A stretch of 64,000 nt of DNA. Source: Streptomyces sp. SKN60. GTDB lineage: Bacteria; Actinomycetota; Actinomycetes; Streptomycetales; Streptomycetaceae. How positions within the stretch are numbered: the stretch's first letter is position 1; each line of letters starts with the position of its first letter. The stretch is taken from NCBI RefSeq assembly GCF_026236535.1, contig NZ_JAHTMW010000018.1, forward strand, positions 62,001-126,000, read 5' to 3'. This document shows, piece by piece, positions 24,959 through 33,333 of this stretch. A program made the translations under genes and the position numbers. The notes beneath the pieces are model-generated. The model made no database searches, was not told the origin of the DNA, and saw only the letters and a program-made list of their open reading frames with translations.

Positions 24959-25831
24959 ATGACGTCGCGGAATCCGTTCGACGACCCCGACTTCCCGCCC
25001 CGCGCGCCGGACGGGGGCCGATACGGCGAGGACGCGTTCCGGCCCGAGCAGCCCGGCGAGGCCGAGCGGATCGACCTCGGTGCGCTCGCGTACGACGACC
25101 TCAGCCTGAGCCGGCTGCGCGCCCTCGGCGCCGGGCCGGGGTGGCGCTGTCTGGACATCGGCGCCGGTACGGGCACGGTCTCGCGACGCCTGTTGCGCGA
25201 GGCGGGGGTGGCGGGCGTGCTGGCCGTCGACCGTGACGTGCGGTTCCTCGCCGAGCGGCCCTTCCCCGGGCTCGACGTGCTCCAGGCCGACATCACCGCC
25301 CCCGACTTCGCGCCGGGCCGGTTCGATCTGGTCCACGCGCGGTTCGTGCTCATGCATCTGCCAGAGCCCGAGCGGATGGTGTCGACGCTGGCCGGGCTGG
25401 TCGCGCCGGGCGGGGTCCTCGTCCTCAGCGACGCGGTCGACCTGACCAGCGACCGTACGAGCGCGGCGGCCGACACGCCGTTCGCCGCGGCGATGCGCGC
25501 GATGTGGCAGGGGCTGCGCGCCTCCATCGGCACGGACGTCTCCTGGGTGCCGTCGTATCCGCAGCTGCTGCGCGGCGCCGGGCTCCGCGCGGTCGGCGCG
25601 GAACTGTACGTACCGCCACTGCTGCGGGGAAGTCCGATCAGCCGCTTCTGGGCGGACACCTGGGAGCGGAGCCGGGCGTCGATGGTGGCCACCGGGCTGA
25701 TCGACGGCGCCGGCATCGACGCGGCGATCCGCTACCTGGACTCGGACGCGTGCGCGGCGCTGTCCGCCGGGATGCTCACGGTCTGGGGCCGCAAGCCGGG
25801 GGCCGCGGGGGCGGCGCCCGCGAGGCCGTGA
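24959..25831 (+). CDS. SAM-dependent methyltransferase
   Basis: This 290-residue class I methyltransferase has motif I CLDIGAGTGTVSRRLL (about 62-77), the acidic end of strand 2 (AVDRDVRFL), DVLQADITAPDF and a post-motif GRFDLVHARFVLMHLPEPERMV typical of UbiE/Methyltransf_11-like enzymes. ATG 24959 follows GGAAGGG at 8-nt spacing. The C-terminal region (ISRFWADTWERSRASMVATGLID) probably forms the acceptor lid. It is a monocistronic gene ahead of a MarR regulator. The substrate, a small molecule in most relatives, is unknown. Confidence 0.85.
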   Translation: MTSRNPFDDPDFPPRAPDGGRYGEDAFRPEQPGEAERIDLGALAYDDLSLSRLRALGAGPGWRCLDIGAGTGTVSRRLLREAGVAGVLAVDRDVRFLAERPFPGLDVLQADITAPDFAPGRFDLVHARFVLMHLPEPERMVSTLAGLVAPGGVLVLSDAVDLTSDRTSAAADTPFAAAMRAMWQGLRASIGTDVSWVPSYPQLLRGAGLRAVGAELYVPPLLRGSPISRFWADTWERSRASMVATGLIDGAGIDAAIRYLDSDACAALSAGMLTVWGRKPGAAGAAPARP

Positions 25832-25952
25832 CCGGCCACACCCCACACATGCTTGCAGTCGCGCGCTATGCGCTCTCGCCGATTTTTGCCCTGGTGGCGT
25901 ATCCTGGGTTCCACGAGCCATCTCACGAACCACCGGAAGGAGACCGGACCCC

Positions 25953-26420
25953 ATGACCGCCACGGACCCCGCACTCACCGCACTCGCCAGCGGCTGGGGT
26001 GCGCTCTCCCTGCTGCACGGCCGGATCGAGTCGCACATCGAGCGCGCCCTGCAGTCGGGGCACGACCTGAGCGTGCGGGAGTACTCGCTGCTCGACGTGC
26101 TCAGCCGGCAGCACGACGGCGAGGGCGGGCATCTGCAGATGAAGCAGGTCGCCGACGCGGTCGTGCTGAGCCAGAGCGCAACGACGCGCCTGGTCACCCG
26201 CCTGGAGGACCGCGGGCTCCTTTCGCGGTACCTGTGCCCGACCGACCGGCGCGGCATCTACACCGACGTCACCCCGGCCGGCCGGAAGCTGCTCGACGAG
26301 GCCCGGCCGACCAATGACGCCGCCCTGCGGCAGGCGCTGGACGAGGCCGCCGGGAACCCGGAGCTGGCCTCGCTGGTCGCGGCGGTCGAGGCCGTCGACG
26401 TACCGGCACAGCGCGCGTAA
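25953..26420 (+). CDS. MarR-family regulator
   Basis: This 155-residue winged-helix regulator has the HTH MKQVADAVVLSQSATTRLVTRLEDRGLL, then the wing RYLCPTDRRGIYTDVTPAGRKLLDEA. The Cys in the wing (YLCPTD) is conserved in many MarR proteins of Streptomyces. The start ATG has GGAAGGAG 10-17 nt upstream. The 120-bp leader is relatively AT-rich and carries a TATCCT (25900-25905) that could be a -10 element. MarR proteins often control drug efflux or redox genes. Here the neighbours are a methyltransferase and, convergently, an ArsR gene, so no target is assigned. Confidence 0.87.
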   Translation: MTATDPALTALASGWGALSLLHGRIESHIERALQSGHDLSVREYSLLDVLSRQHDGEGGHLQMKQVADAVVLSQSATTRLVTRLEDRGLLSRYLCPTDRRGIYTDVTPAGRKLLDEARPTNDAALRQALDEAAGNPELASLVAAVEAVDVPAQRA

Positions 26421-26462
26421 CCGACCCCCGCACCACATCCGCCCGCGCATCCACCCCCGTTC

Positions 26463-26482
26463 GAGCCCCCGGACGGGGGTTC
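26463..26482. terminator. Hairpin between convergent MarR and ArsR genes
   Basis: GAGCCCC and GGGGTTC arms around a short loop form a compact GC stem (26463-26482) in the 116-bp gap between two convergent regulators. It is probably bidirectional. Confidence 0.55.
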
Positions 26483-26536
26483 GTCATGGTGTGACTCATG
26501 CCGCTCGCGCCGGTAACGGCAGCCCCGCCTTCCCGA

Positions 26537-26941
26537 TCACGACCGACGTACTGCTTCCCGCACGGCGAGATCAGCCGCGCGCGCCGCGGTGTCATGCAGG
26601 CCCAGGCGCAGGTGCTCTACATGGTAGAGGGCTTGGTCGAGGAGTTCGGCGACATGGTTGTCGTAGAGCGAGTAGACGATGGAGCGGCCCTGCCGCTCGC
26701 CGGTGACCAGGCCGAGGTTGCGCAGGAGGCGGAGCTGGTGGGAGCAGGCGGAGGCTTCCATGCCGACGGCCTCGGCGAGCTCACCCACCGAACAGGGCCC
26801 TTCCTGGAGGTGGGCCAGGATGTAGAGCCGGGAGGGTGTGGCCAGGGCCTGGAGGGTGGCGGCGACGTCGGCGCTGCCGACCGTGTCGAGACGTTCGCGG
26901 GCGCTGGCGCTGCTGGTGGTGGTGTCGCGTCCGTGGCCCAT
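26537..26941 (-). CDS. ArsR/SmtB-family metal sensor, zinc/cobalt type
   Basis: This 134-residue repressor has the winged-helix core VAATLQALATPSRLYILAHL and recognition helix MEASACSHQLRLLRNLGLV. The C-terminal alpha-5 helix carries Asp94, His96, His107 and His110 (YDNHVAELLDQALYHVEH), the exact spacing of the alpha-5 zinc site in CzrA/SmtB/NmtR-type sensors. It is therefore predicted to sense Zn(II), Co(II) or Ni(II) rather than arsenite. A metal-ATPase gene starts divergently 94 bp away with a TGAA-N6-TTCA operator between them. The start is ATG 26941. Confidence 0.9.
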   Translation of the reverse strand: MGHGRDTTTSSASARERLDTVGSADVAATLQALATPSRLYILAHLQEGPCSVGELAEAVGMEASACSHQLRLLRNLGLVTGERQGRSIVYSLYDNHVAELLDQALYHVEHLRLGLHDTAARAADLAVREAVRRS

Positions 26942-26964
26942 GACCCCATCATAGCGATGACACC

Positions 26965-26978
26965 TGAAGAGCTGTTCA
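26965..26978. promoter_or_regulatory. ArsR/SmtB-type operator (TGAA-N6-TTCA)
   Basis: TGAAGAGCTGTTCA at 26965-26978 matches the TGAA-N6-TTCA core of SmtB/CzrA operators and is itself 12/14 palindromic. It lies in the divergent ArsR/ATPase promoter region, followed by an AT-rich CATATG. Repression of both genes without metal is inferred. Confidence 0.75.
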
Positions 26979-27035
26979 TATGTTCCTGTACGGTGGAGGT
27001 GTGGCCCCGTCCCGCCCGTGAAGGGTTGTTTTGTC

Positions 27036-29015
27036 ATGTCTTCAGTCCTGGACCAGCAGCGGTCCGCGCCGCCCGCCGGCGCCCCGCGTCCGGCCCCGCA
27101 GCGGCGCCGCACCCGTCTGCTCGCAGTGCCGCAAGCCCGCTGGGCGCTCGCGGCGCTTGTGCTGTTCCTGCTCGCCCTGCCGGTCCACCTGCTGGACGGC
27201 CCGGCGTGGCTGTGGGGCACCCTGTTCGCCGCCACGTATGTCACCGGCGGCTGGGAGCCGGGCTGGGAGGGCCTCAAAGCCCTGAAGGACAAGACGCTGG
27301 ACGTGGACCTGCTGATGGTCGTCGCCGCCCTGGGGGCCGCCGCGATCGGGCAGGTCCTCGACGGCGCGCTGTTGATCGTCATCTTCGCCACCTCCGGCGC
27401 CCTGGAAGCCGTCGCCACCGCCCGCACGGCCGACTCCGTGCGCGGGCTGCTGGACCTCGCCCCCACCACCGCCACCCGACTCCTGCCCGACGGCACCGAG
27501 GAGACGGTCGACACCGGGCAACTGGCGGTCGGGGACACCATCCTGGTCCGGCCCGGCGAGCGGGTCGGCGCGGACGGTCAGGTTCTGGACGGGGCCGGCG
27601 ACGTCGACCAGTCCACCATCACCGGCGAGCCGCTCCCCGTCGCCAAGCAGGCCGGGGACGAGGTGTTCGCGGGCGCCGTCAACGGTACCGGCGCTCTGCG
27701 GGTGCGGGTCGAGCGCGACCCGTCGGACTCGGTGCTCGCCCGGATCGTGAAGATGGTCGAGGAAGCCTCCGAGACCAAGGCCCCCACCCAGCTGTTCGTC
27801 GAGAAGATCGAGCAGCGGTACTCGATCGGCATGGTGATCGCGACCCTCGCGGTCCTCGCGGTCCCGCTCGCCTTCGGTGGGACCTTCTCCTCGGCGCTGC
27901 TCCGGGCGATGACGTTCATGATCGTCGCCTCGCCGTGCGCGGTGGTGCTGTCCACCATGCCGCCGCTGCTGTCGGCCATCGCGAACGCCGGCCGGCGCGG
28001 TGTGCTCGCCAAGTCGGCCGTCGTCATGGAATGCCTCGGCCAGATCGACACCGTCGCCCTGGACAAGACCGGCACCCTCACCGAAGGCACTCCCCGCGTC
28101 ACCGACCTGCGTCCGCTGCCCGGCAGCGGCCTGGACGAGGACACGCTTCTCACCCTGGCGGCGTCGGCCGAGCACCCCAGCGAGCACCCGCTCGCCCGCG
28201 CCGTCGTCGCCGCGGCCGGCGAACGCGGCCTGCCCCTGAGCGACACCGAAGACTTCACCTCCGCCCCCGGCCGGGGCGTCACCGCCACTGTCGACGGCCA
28301 CACCCTCACGGTCGGCGCCCCCGCCCGACTCCTGGACACCGCCGGCCACCAGCCGCACCGGGCGGTGGCGGCCGAACTGGAAGAGGCCGGACGCACCGCG
28401 GTCGTCGTCCTGCGCGGCCAGGAGCCGGTGGGCGTGCTCGGGCTCGCGGACCGGTTGCGGCCGGACGCGGCGGCCACGGTCGCCGCGCTCACCCGCTTGA
28501 CCGGCCGCACCCCCGTCCTGCTGACCGGCGACAACGAACGCGCCGCCCGGCGCCTGGCCGCCGAGGTCGGCATCACCGAAGTCCGCGCCCACCTGTTGCC
28601 CCAGGACAAGGTGACGGCCGTCAAGGAGTGGGAAGCCCAGGGACGCAAGGTCCTGGTCGTCGGCGACGGCGTCAACGACGCCCCCGCCCTGGCCGCCGCG
28701 CACGCCGGCATCGCGATGGGCAAGGCCGGCTCCGCGCTCGCCGTGGAGACCGCCGACGCCGTCGTCGTCCGCGACGAACTCGCCACCATCCCCTCGATCG
28801 TGCAGCTCTCCCGCACCGCACGCCGCCTCGTCATCCAGAACCTGGCCATCGCCGGCACGTTCATCACCGTCCTGGTCGCCTGGGATCTGATCGGCACCCT
28901 GCCCCTGCCCCTCGGCGTCGCCGGCCACGAAGGCTCCACCGTCATCGTGGGCCTCAACGGCCTGCGCCTGCTGCGCGAAGCCGCCTGGCCCCGCCTCACC
29001 GAGGACACCGCGTGA
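27036..29015 (+). CDS. P1B-4-like heavy-metal translocating ATPase
   Basis: This 659-residue P-type ATPase has the phosphorylation motif DKTGTLTEG (Asp343), actuator TGEPLPV, HP motif SEHPLAR, hinge GDGVNDAPALAAA, the TM6 metal site SPC (299-301) and TM8 HEGST (631-635). SPC with HEG[GS]T identifies the P1B-4 group (CoaT/CtpD/CzcP), which export Co, Zn, Ni or Fe(II). There is no N-terminal metal-binding domain, as usual for the group. ATG 27036 has GAAGGG upstream. A GTG at 27018 lacks a ribosome binding site. The adjacent sensor and operator imply metal-induced efflux. Confidence 0.9.
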   Translation: MSSVLDQQRSAPPAGAPRPAPQRRRTRLLAVPQARWALAALVLFLLALPVHLLDGPAWLWGTLFAATYVTGGWEPGWEGLKALKDKTLDVDLLMVVAALGAAAIGQVLDGALLIVIFATSGALEAVATARTADSVRGLLDLAPTTATRLLPDGTEETVDTGQLAVGDTILVRPGERVGADGQVLDGAGDVDQSTITGEPLPVAKQAGDEVFAGAVNGTGALRVRVERDPSDSVLARIVKMVEEASETKAPTQLFVEKIEQRYSIGMVIATLAVLAVPLAFGGTFSSALLRAMTFMIVASPCAVVLSTMPPLLSAIANAGRRGVLAKSAVVMECLGQIDTVALDKTGTLTEGTPRVTDLRPLPGSGLDEDTLLTLAASAEHPSEHPLARAVVAAAGERGLPLSDTEDFTSAPGRGVTATVDGHTLTVGAPARLLDTAGHQPHRAVAAELEEAGRTAVVVLRGQEPVGVLGLADRLRPDAAATVAALTRLTGRTPVLLTGDNERAARRLAAEVGITEVRAHLLPQDKVTAVKEWEAQGRKVLVVGDGVNDAPALAAAHAGIAMGKAGSALAVETADAVVVRDELATIPSIVQLSRTARRLVIQNLAIAGTFITVLVAWDLIGTLPLPLGVAGHEGSTVIVGLNGLRLLREAAWPRLTEDTA

Positions 29016-29164
29016 GCAGACGCACCCGCCGGCTTCACCCTGACCAGCGTCGACCGCTCCCCCGGGAGCCGGACCGTCTCCGGCGCGCTCGCGGGCCGGG
29101 CCTGTGCGTACGGGGCCGCAGAACCGGCCGCGCTGCCTCGTAGGCGGCCTTCACCTGGGTGCCT

Positions 29165-30166
29165 TCACCCGGGTGCGTCGGCGTCGTTCTTCTCCGACAC
29201 CGGGTCGGCGAGAGCGCGGAGCGTCTTCTCTGCCTCGGTGATCAGCCGGTGGACGAGTTCGGCGGCCGGGGCGATGTCGCGGACGAGGCCGGCGGTCTGG
29301 CCCGTCAGCGGGATGAGTTCGTGCGCGGTGCCCTCGCGCATCGACGTCATCACCCGGGTGCGCAGCGCCTCGGCCCGGGCGGCGGCCGCTTCGGGGCGGG
29401 CGTTCCCCTCCTCGACGAACCGGGTGCGCAGTGACCGCGGGACGGTCGTGAAACCGTGCTCGGTCGGCGGGGGCAGAATCTGGTCGGCGAACACCACTTT
29501 GACGGCGTCCTGGCTTGCGGCGGAGACGATGGCCGCCTTCCAGTCGTCGCTGACCTCGCATTCGGTCGAGGCCAGGAACCGGGTGCCGATGTTCACGCCC
29601 TGTGCGCCCAGGGCCAGTGCCGCGGCGATGCCCCGGCCGTCGGCGATGCCGCCGGAGGCGAGTACCGGCAGCGGCCGGACCGCGTCGACGACCTGCGGCA
29701 CGAGCGCCATCGTGCTGACGTCGCCGCAGAACCCGCCGGATTCGGTGCCCTGCGCGCTGATCACGTCGACGCCGGCCGCGGCCGCGCGCTCCGCCTGCTC
29801 GACCGTCGTCACCTGCTGCAGGAAGATCGCGCCGGCGTCGTGGACGCGGGCCACAAGGTCGTCCGGTTCGCCGAGCGCGAAGGAGAACACCGGTGGGGCC
29901 TCGGCGATCACCGCGTCGAAGACCTCGGGGTCGTACGGGCGCCTGGTCATGTTCAGCGCGAACGGCCGGTCGGTGAGGTCGCGCAGCCGGCGCACGTCCT
30001 CACGGACCTGTGCCGGAGTGCGCAGGGTGGTGGGGACGCTGCCCAGCGCACCGGCGTCACTGACGGCCGCGGCGAGCCGCATGCCCTGCTGCCAGGGCCC
30101 GCCGAGCGGCCCCTGCACGATCGGCACCTCGATGCCCAGTACTCCGCACACCGGTGTCCGTAGCAT
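29165..30166 (-). CDS. Nitronate monooxygenase family flavoprotein
   Basis: This 333-residue TIM-barrel enzyme of the 2-nitropropane dioxygenase/NMO family has N-terminal PIVQGPLGG, AQGTESGGFCG (FMN-phosphate region), LASGGIADGRGIAAALALGAQGVNIGTRFLAS and the catalytic-His region shifted as in FabK-like members. It probably oxidises nitronates or reduces enones with FMN. Start ATG 30166 has GGAGGG 4-5 nt before it. An ATG 12 nt further upstream (30178) overlaps that Shine-Dalgarno and is less likely. It is convergent with the metal ATPase and diverges from an alpha/beta hydrolase. Confidence 0.82.
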   Translation of the reverse strand: MLRTPVCGVLGIEVPIVQGPLGGPWQQGMRLAAAVSDAGALGSVPTTLRTPAQVREDVRRLRDLTDRPFALNMTRRPYDPEVFDAVIAEAPPVFSFALGEPDDLVARVHDAGAIFLQQVTTVEQAERAAAAGVDVISAQGTESGGFCGDVSTMALVPQVVDAVRPLPVLASGGIADGRGIAAALALGAQGVNIGTRFLASTECEVSDDWKAAIVSAASQDAVKVVFADQILPPPTEHGFTTVPRSLRTRFVEEGNARPEAAAARAEALRTRVMTSMREGTAHELIPLTGQTAGLVRDIAPAAELVHRLITEAEKTLRALADPVSEKNDADAPG

Positions 30167-30314
30167 CGCGCCCTCCATCCCGAGGGAGCCCCGAGACAGG
30201 GATGTTCCTGCTGTCCAGCCTAGGTGCGGGGGTTCCTGGCTGCCTGCCGAACCGTTCGGGCAGACACCGGCGCGCGTGCTTCCGTGTGCGGGTGCGCGTC
30301 CTGGGCCGTCCTCT

Positions 30315-30320
30315 TACGCT
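30315..30320 (+). promoter_or_regulatory. -10 element of a likely leaderless transcript
   Basis: TACGCT (consensus TANNNT) ends 6 nt before the ATG at 30327. That is the spacing that places transcription start at the start codon. No Shine-Dalgarno precedes this ATG, consistent with leaderless translation, which is common in actinobacteria. Confidence 0.6.
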
Positions 30321-30326
30321 GCGGAC

Positions 30327-31115
30327 ATGCCTGACATGGCACTGACATCGCGGCGGCTCGGCAGCGGGCCACCCCTGCTGGTCGTCCTCCAGCTCGACCG
30401 GGACGGCTGGGGGCCTGTCCTGGAACGCCTCGCCCGCGAGCACGAGGTGGTGGCCGTCGACCTCCCGGGCTTCGGCGACAGCCCCGCGCTGCCGGAAGGG
30501 ACCACGCCGACCGTCGAGGCGCTGGCCGCCGCCGTCGCGGAGTGGCTCCCCGGCGCCGGCCTCACCCGCCCGCCCGTCGTGGGGAACTCCCTGGGTGGGG
30601 CCGTCGCGCTCGAACTGGCCCGCGGCGGCATGGTCGGCAGCGCCGTCGCGCTGTCCCCGATCGGCCTGTGGACGCGCCCCGAGGCCGCCTACGCGCTGGG
30701 TTCGCTCCGCGTCGCCCACGCCATGGCCCGAGCCTGCGCCGAACGCCCCCATCGGATCGCCGGCCACCCGATCGGGCGCACCGTGGCCTTCTGGCAGCTC
30801 GTCGCCCGGCCGTGGCGCATCCCCGAGGCGGCAGCCGCAGGCGCGCTGCGCAACCTGGCCCACTCGCCCGGCTTCGAGCCGACGCGGCGCGCGGCGCACG
30901 CCTACCGGCTCCGGGCCTTCACCCCGGAGGTCCCGGTCCCGGTCACGGTCGGCTGGGGCACACGGGACCTGATGACCCCACCCCACCAGGCCCTCAGGGC
31001 GGCACGACTGCTGCCGGGCGCCAGTCACGTCTCGCTCCGGGGCTGCGGGCATTCACCGATGTCCGACGACCCCGAGCAGGTCACCCAGATGGTGCTCGAT
31101 GCCATCGACGGCTGA
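30327..31115 (+). CDS. Alpha/beta hydrolase
   Basis: This 262-residue hydrolase has the nucleophile elbow GNSLGGAVA (Ser about 93), Asp in VGWGTRDLMTP and His in GCGHSPMSDDP, so the triad is intact. The usual oxyanion HG-G-x loop after the first strand is replaced by LLVVLQLDRDGW, which may alter the oxyanion hole. The transcript appears leaderless with a -10 at 30315-30320. A second in-frame ATG is at 30336. It stands alone between nitronate monooxygenase (divergent) and a response regulator (convergent). Substrate unknown. Confidence 0.82.
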   Translation: MPDMALTSRRLGSGPPLLVVLQLDRDGWGPVLERLAREHEVVAVDLPGFGDSPALPEGTTPTVEALAAAVAEWLPGAGLTRPPVVGNSLGGAVALELARGGMVGSAVALSPIGLWTRPEAAYALGSLRVAHAMARACAERPHRIAGHPIGRTVAFWQLVARPWRIPEAAAAGALRNLAHSPGFEPTRRAAHAYRLRAFTPEVPVPVTVGWGTRDLMTPPHQALRAARLLPGASHVSLRGCGHSPMSDDPEQVTQMVLDAIDG

Positions 31116-31257
31116 GTTCCGCGTGAGGCGGTGGAACGGCCCTACTGCGGCCGTCCGTGCGTCATCGCGCCGTGGCTCCCCTGTCTCCCGCCGAGCCTGC
31201 GCTCAGCTGCCGAGCACGGCGCTCGCTGAGGGCTGATCGAACCGGGACGCCGGGCGG

Positions 31258-31932
31258 TCAGGGGCTGTTGGGCCGGGTCAGGCCGAGGTCGTAGGCGAGG
31301 ATCACGGCCTGGATCCGGTCCCTGGCGCCGGCCTTGGCGAGGACCCGTCCGACGTGCTTCTTGACCGTGGACTCGGACAGCACGAGACGTTCGGCGATCT
31401 CGGCGTTGGTCCAGCCCTTGCCGATGGCGATGAGGATCTCGCGCTCGCGGTCGGTGAGGGAGCGGAGCCGGGGGTCGTCGTCGGCTGTCCGGTCGTGCGG
31501 GCGTACCGGCAGCTGTCGGGCGTAGGTGTCGAGGAGGCGGCGGGTGAGGCTGGGGGCGATGACGGCGTCCCCGGCGGCGACCGCGCGGATACCGGCGAGG
31601 AGTTCCTCGGGGAGGGCGTCCTTGAGCAGGAAGCCGCTGGCGCCTGCACGCAGGGCGGCGTGGGCGTACTCGTCCAGGTCGAAGGTGGTGAGGACCAGGA
31701 CGCGGGAGCGGCCGCCGCCGGCGACGATGCGGCGGGTGGCCTCGATGCCGTCCATGCCGGGCATGCGTACGTCCATGAGCACCACGTCCGGGCGGAGTTC
31801 GGCGGCCTGGCGGACCGCTTCGGCGCCGTGGGCGGCCTCGCCGACGACTTCGGTGTCGGGGTTGCTGGCCAGGAGCATGCGGAAGCCGAACCGTTGCAGC
31901 GGCTGGTCGTCGACGATGAGGACGGTCGTCAT
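31258..31932 (-). CDS. NarL/FixJ response regulator of the second ABC module
   Basis: The product has 224 residues. The receiver has VDDQ, Asp54 in LMDVRMPG, LTTFD and FLLKD. The LuxR HTH (about 150-215) has LTDREREILIAIGKGWTNAE and STVKKHVGRVLAK. ATG 31932 overlaps the kinase stop (ATGA). It closes a four-gene minus-strand set (ATPase, permease, kinase, regulator), so it probably autoregulates that exporter. Confidence 0.92.
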   Translation of the reverse strand: MTTVLIVDDQPLQRFGFRMLLASNPDTEVVGEAAHGAEAVRQAAELRPDVVLMDVRMPGMDGIEATRRIVAGGGRSRVLVLTTFDLDEYAHAALRAGASGFLLKDALPEELLAGIRAVAAGDAVIAPSLTRRLLDTYARQLPVRPHDRTADDDPRLRSLTDREREILIAIGKGWTNAEIAERLVLSESTVKKHVGRVLAKAGARDRIQAVILAYDLGLTRPNSP

Positions 31933-33254
31933 GACGCCTCCGCCGTTCGCGACAGGCGGGAGGCGGGGACCGTGGCGGTGTGGAGAACGGCGTCCACGCT
32001 CCAGCCGCCGCCGGGGCGGGGGCCGGCGGTGACGGTTCCGCCGTACAGGGCGGCCCGTTCCCTCATGCCCGCGATGCCGTGTCCTTCCCCACCGGGCTGT
32101 GGGAGGCCGCCCGCGGGTCCGGTGTCCTCCAGGCGGATGTGGAGCTCCGCGTCGTCGGCCGCCGTGATCGTGAGCTGGGCCCGGGTGTCGGTGCCGGCGT
32201 GTTTGAGGGTGTTGGTGAGTGCTTCCTGCGCGATCCGGTAGACGGTCAGCTGCACACCCGGGTCCAGGGCGTCCGGCCGGCCGGCGGTGCGGTATGTGAC
32301 CTGCGGGCCGGCCGCGCGGACGCGTTCGCAGAGCGCGTCGAGGTCGGCGATACCGGGCTGGGGGCTGAGGTCGGCGGCCTCCTCCTCGTCGGCGGCGCCG
32401 TCGGCGTACTCGGTCTCCTCGCGCAGTACGGCGAGGGTGCGGCGCAGCTCGCCGAGGGCCTGGCGGCTGGTTCCGGCGATCAGCTGCAGGGCCTGCCTGC
32501 TCCACTCGGGGGCGGTGGTGGCCGCGTGGGCACCGCCGTCGGCGAGGGTGATGACGACGGAGAGGTTGTGGCCGACGATGTCGTGCATCTCCCGGGCGAT
32601 GCGGGTGCGCTCGGCGGCGGTGGCGAGCCTGCTGCGCTGGTCGCGTTCGACCTCCAGGCGGGCCGCGCGGTCCTTGAGTCCCAGGAGGTAGGCCCAGCAG
32701 AGCCGGATGCCCAGACCGGAGGCGACGGCGGCGGTCGCGGCGCTGCAGAGGAAGAACAGCGCGACGAGCGGGGACAGCGGGATGGTCACGCGTACGGCCG
32801 CCAGCACGATGGCGGCGAGCACGGCCGCGCAGGCGAAGCCCAGGTGCTTCAGCCTGCCGTGCCGGGCCAGGCTGTAGAGGGCGATGAGCAGGGCGACGTT
32901 GCTGTGCAGCGAGACGTCCAGGGCCGTCTCCACCAGGTAGACGCCGAAGACGGCGGCGAAGACCGCGGAGGGGGCGCTGCGGCGCCACAGCAGGGGCAGC
33001 AGCAGCCCCAGCTGCAGGGCGACGATCCCGTACAGGGGGATGGCGGCGGTCCGGATCACCGACCCGTGGCTCGCGCCGACGAGCAGGTCGGGCAGGCCGA
33101 AGGTCAGCAGGGCGGCCAGCACCAGCGCGGTGTCGAGGAGCCATGGGCGCTGCCGGTCGGCGCGCCGCAGGCGGCGCCCGGCGTCGACGAGCCGGGCGAT
33201 CGGCGGGTGGCCCCACAGCGGGTCCTCGGGCGTCAGGGGTCTCACGGGTGTCAC
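31929..33254 (-). CDS. NarL-type sensor histidine kinase of the second ABC module
   Basis: This 441-residue kinase has about five to six membrane segments in residues 40-185 (e.g. TALVLAALLTFGL, AAIPLYGIVALQLGLLLPLLW, FACAAVLAAIVLAAV). HisKA_3 carries His224 in REMHDIVGHNLSVV. The HATPase domain has QEALTNTLKHAG and GIAGMRERAALYGG. The start is GTG 33254, with no better candidate nearby. The 79-bp gap to the upstream permease gene carries a stem-loop but no clear new promoter, so co-transcription with the exporter is likely. Confidence 0.9.
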   Translation of the reverse strand: MTPVRPLTPEDPLWGHPPIARLVDAGRRLRRADRQRPWLLDTALVLAALLTFGLPDLLVGASHGSVIRTAAIPLYGIVALQLGLLLPLLWRRSAPSAVFAAVFGVYLVETALDVSLHSNVALLIALYSLARHGRLKHLGFACAAVLAAIVLAAVRVTIPLSPLVALFFLCSAATAAVASGLGIRLCWAYLLGLKDRAARLEVERDQRSRLATAAERTRIAREMHDIVGHNLSVVITLADGGAHAATTAPEWSRQALQLIAGTSRQALGELRRTLAVLREETEYADGAADEEEAADLSPQPGIADLDALCERVRAAGPQVTYRTAGRPDALDPGVQLTVYRIAQEALTNTLKHAGTDTRAQLTITAADDAELHIRLEDTGPAGGLPQPGGEGHGIAGMRERAALYGGTVTAGPRPGGGWSVDAVLHTATVPASRLSRTAEAS

Positions 33255-33278
33255 CTGTCCAGTGTCGACGACGGTCGG

Positions 33279-33317
33279 GCGGGTGACGTCCCCGGTCTGC
33301 CCGGTCGCGTCACCCGC
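33279..33317. promoter_or_regulatory. Inverted repeat between permease and kinase genes
   Basis: GCGGGTGACG (33279-33288) and CGTCACCCGC (33308-33317) form a perfect 10-bp repeat with a 19-nt loop inside the exporter-kinase gap. It could be an RNA stem that tunes kinase expression, a partial terminator or a regulator-binding site. Confidence 0.55.
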
Positions 33318-33333
33318 TTTCGCACGGGGTTCG

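Noticed and set aside
29012..29143. Short frame overlapping the metal ATPase stop (GTGA)
   Set aside because: Arg-rich composition typical of shadow frames, and no start signal beyond the overlap.
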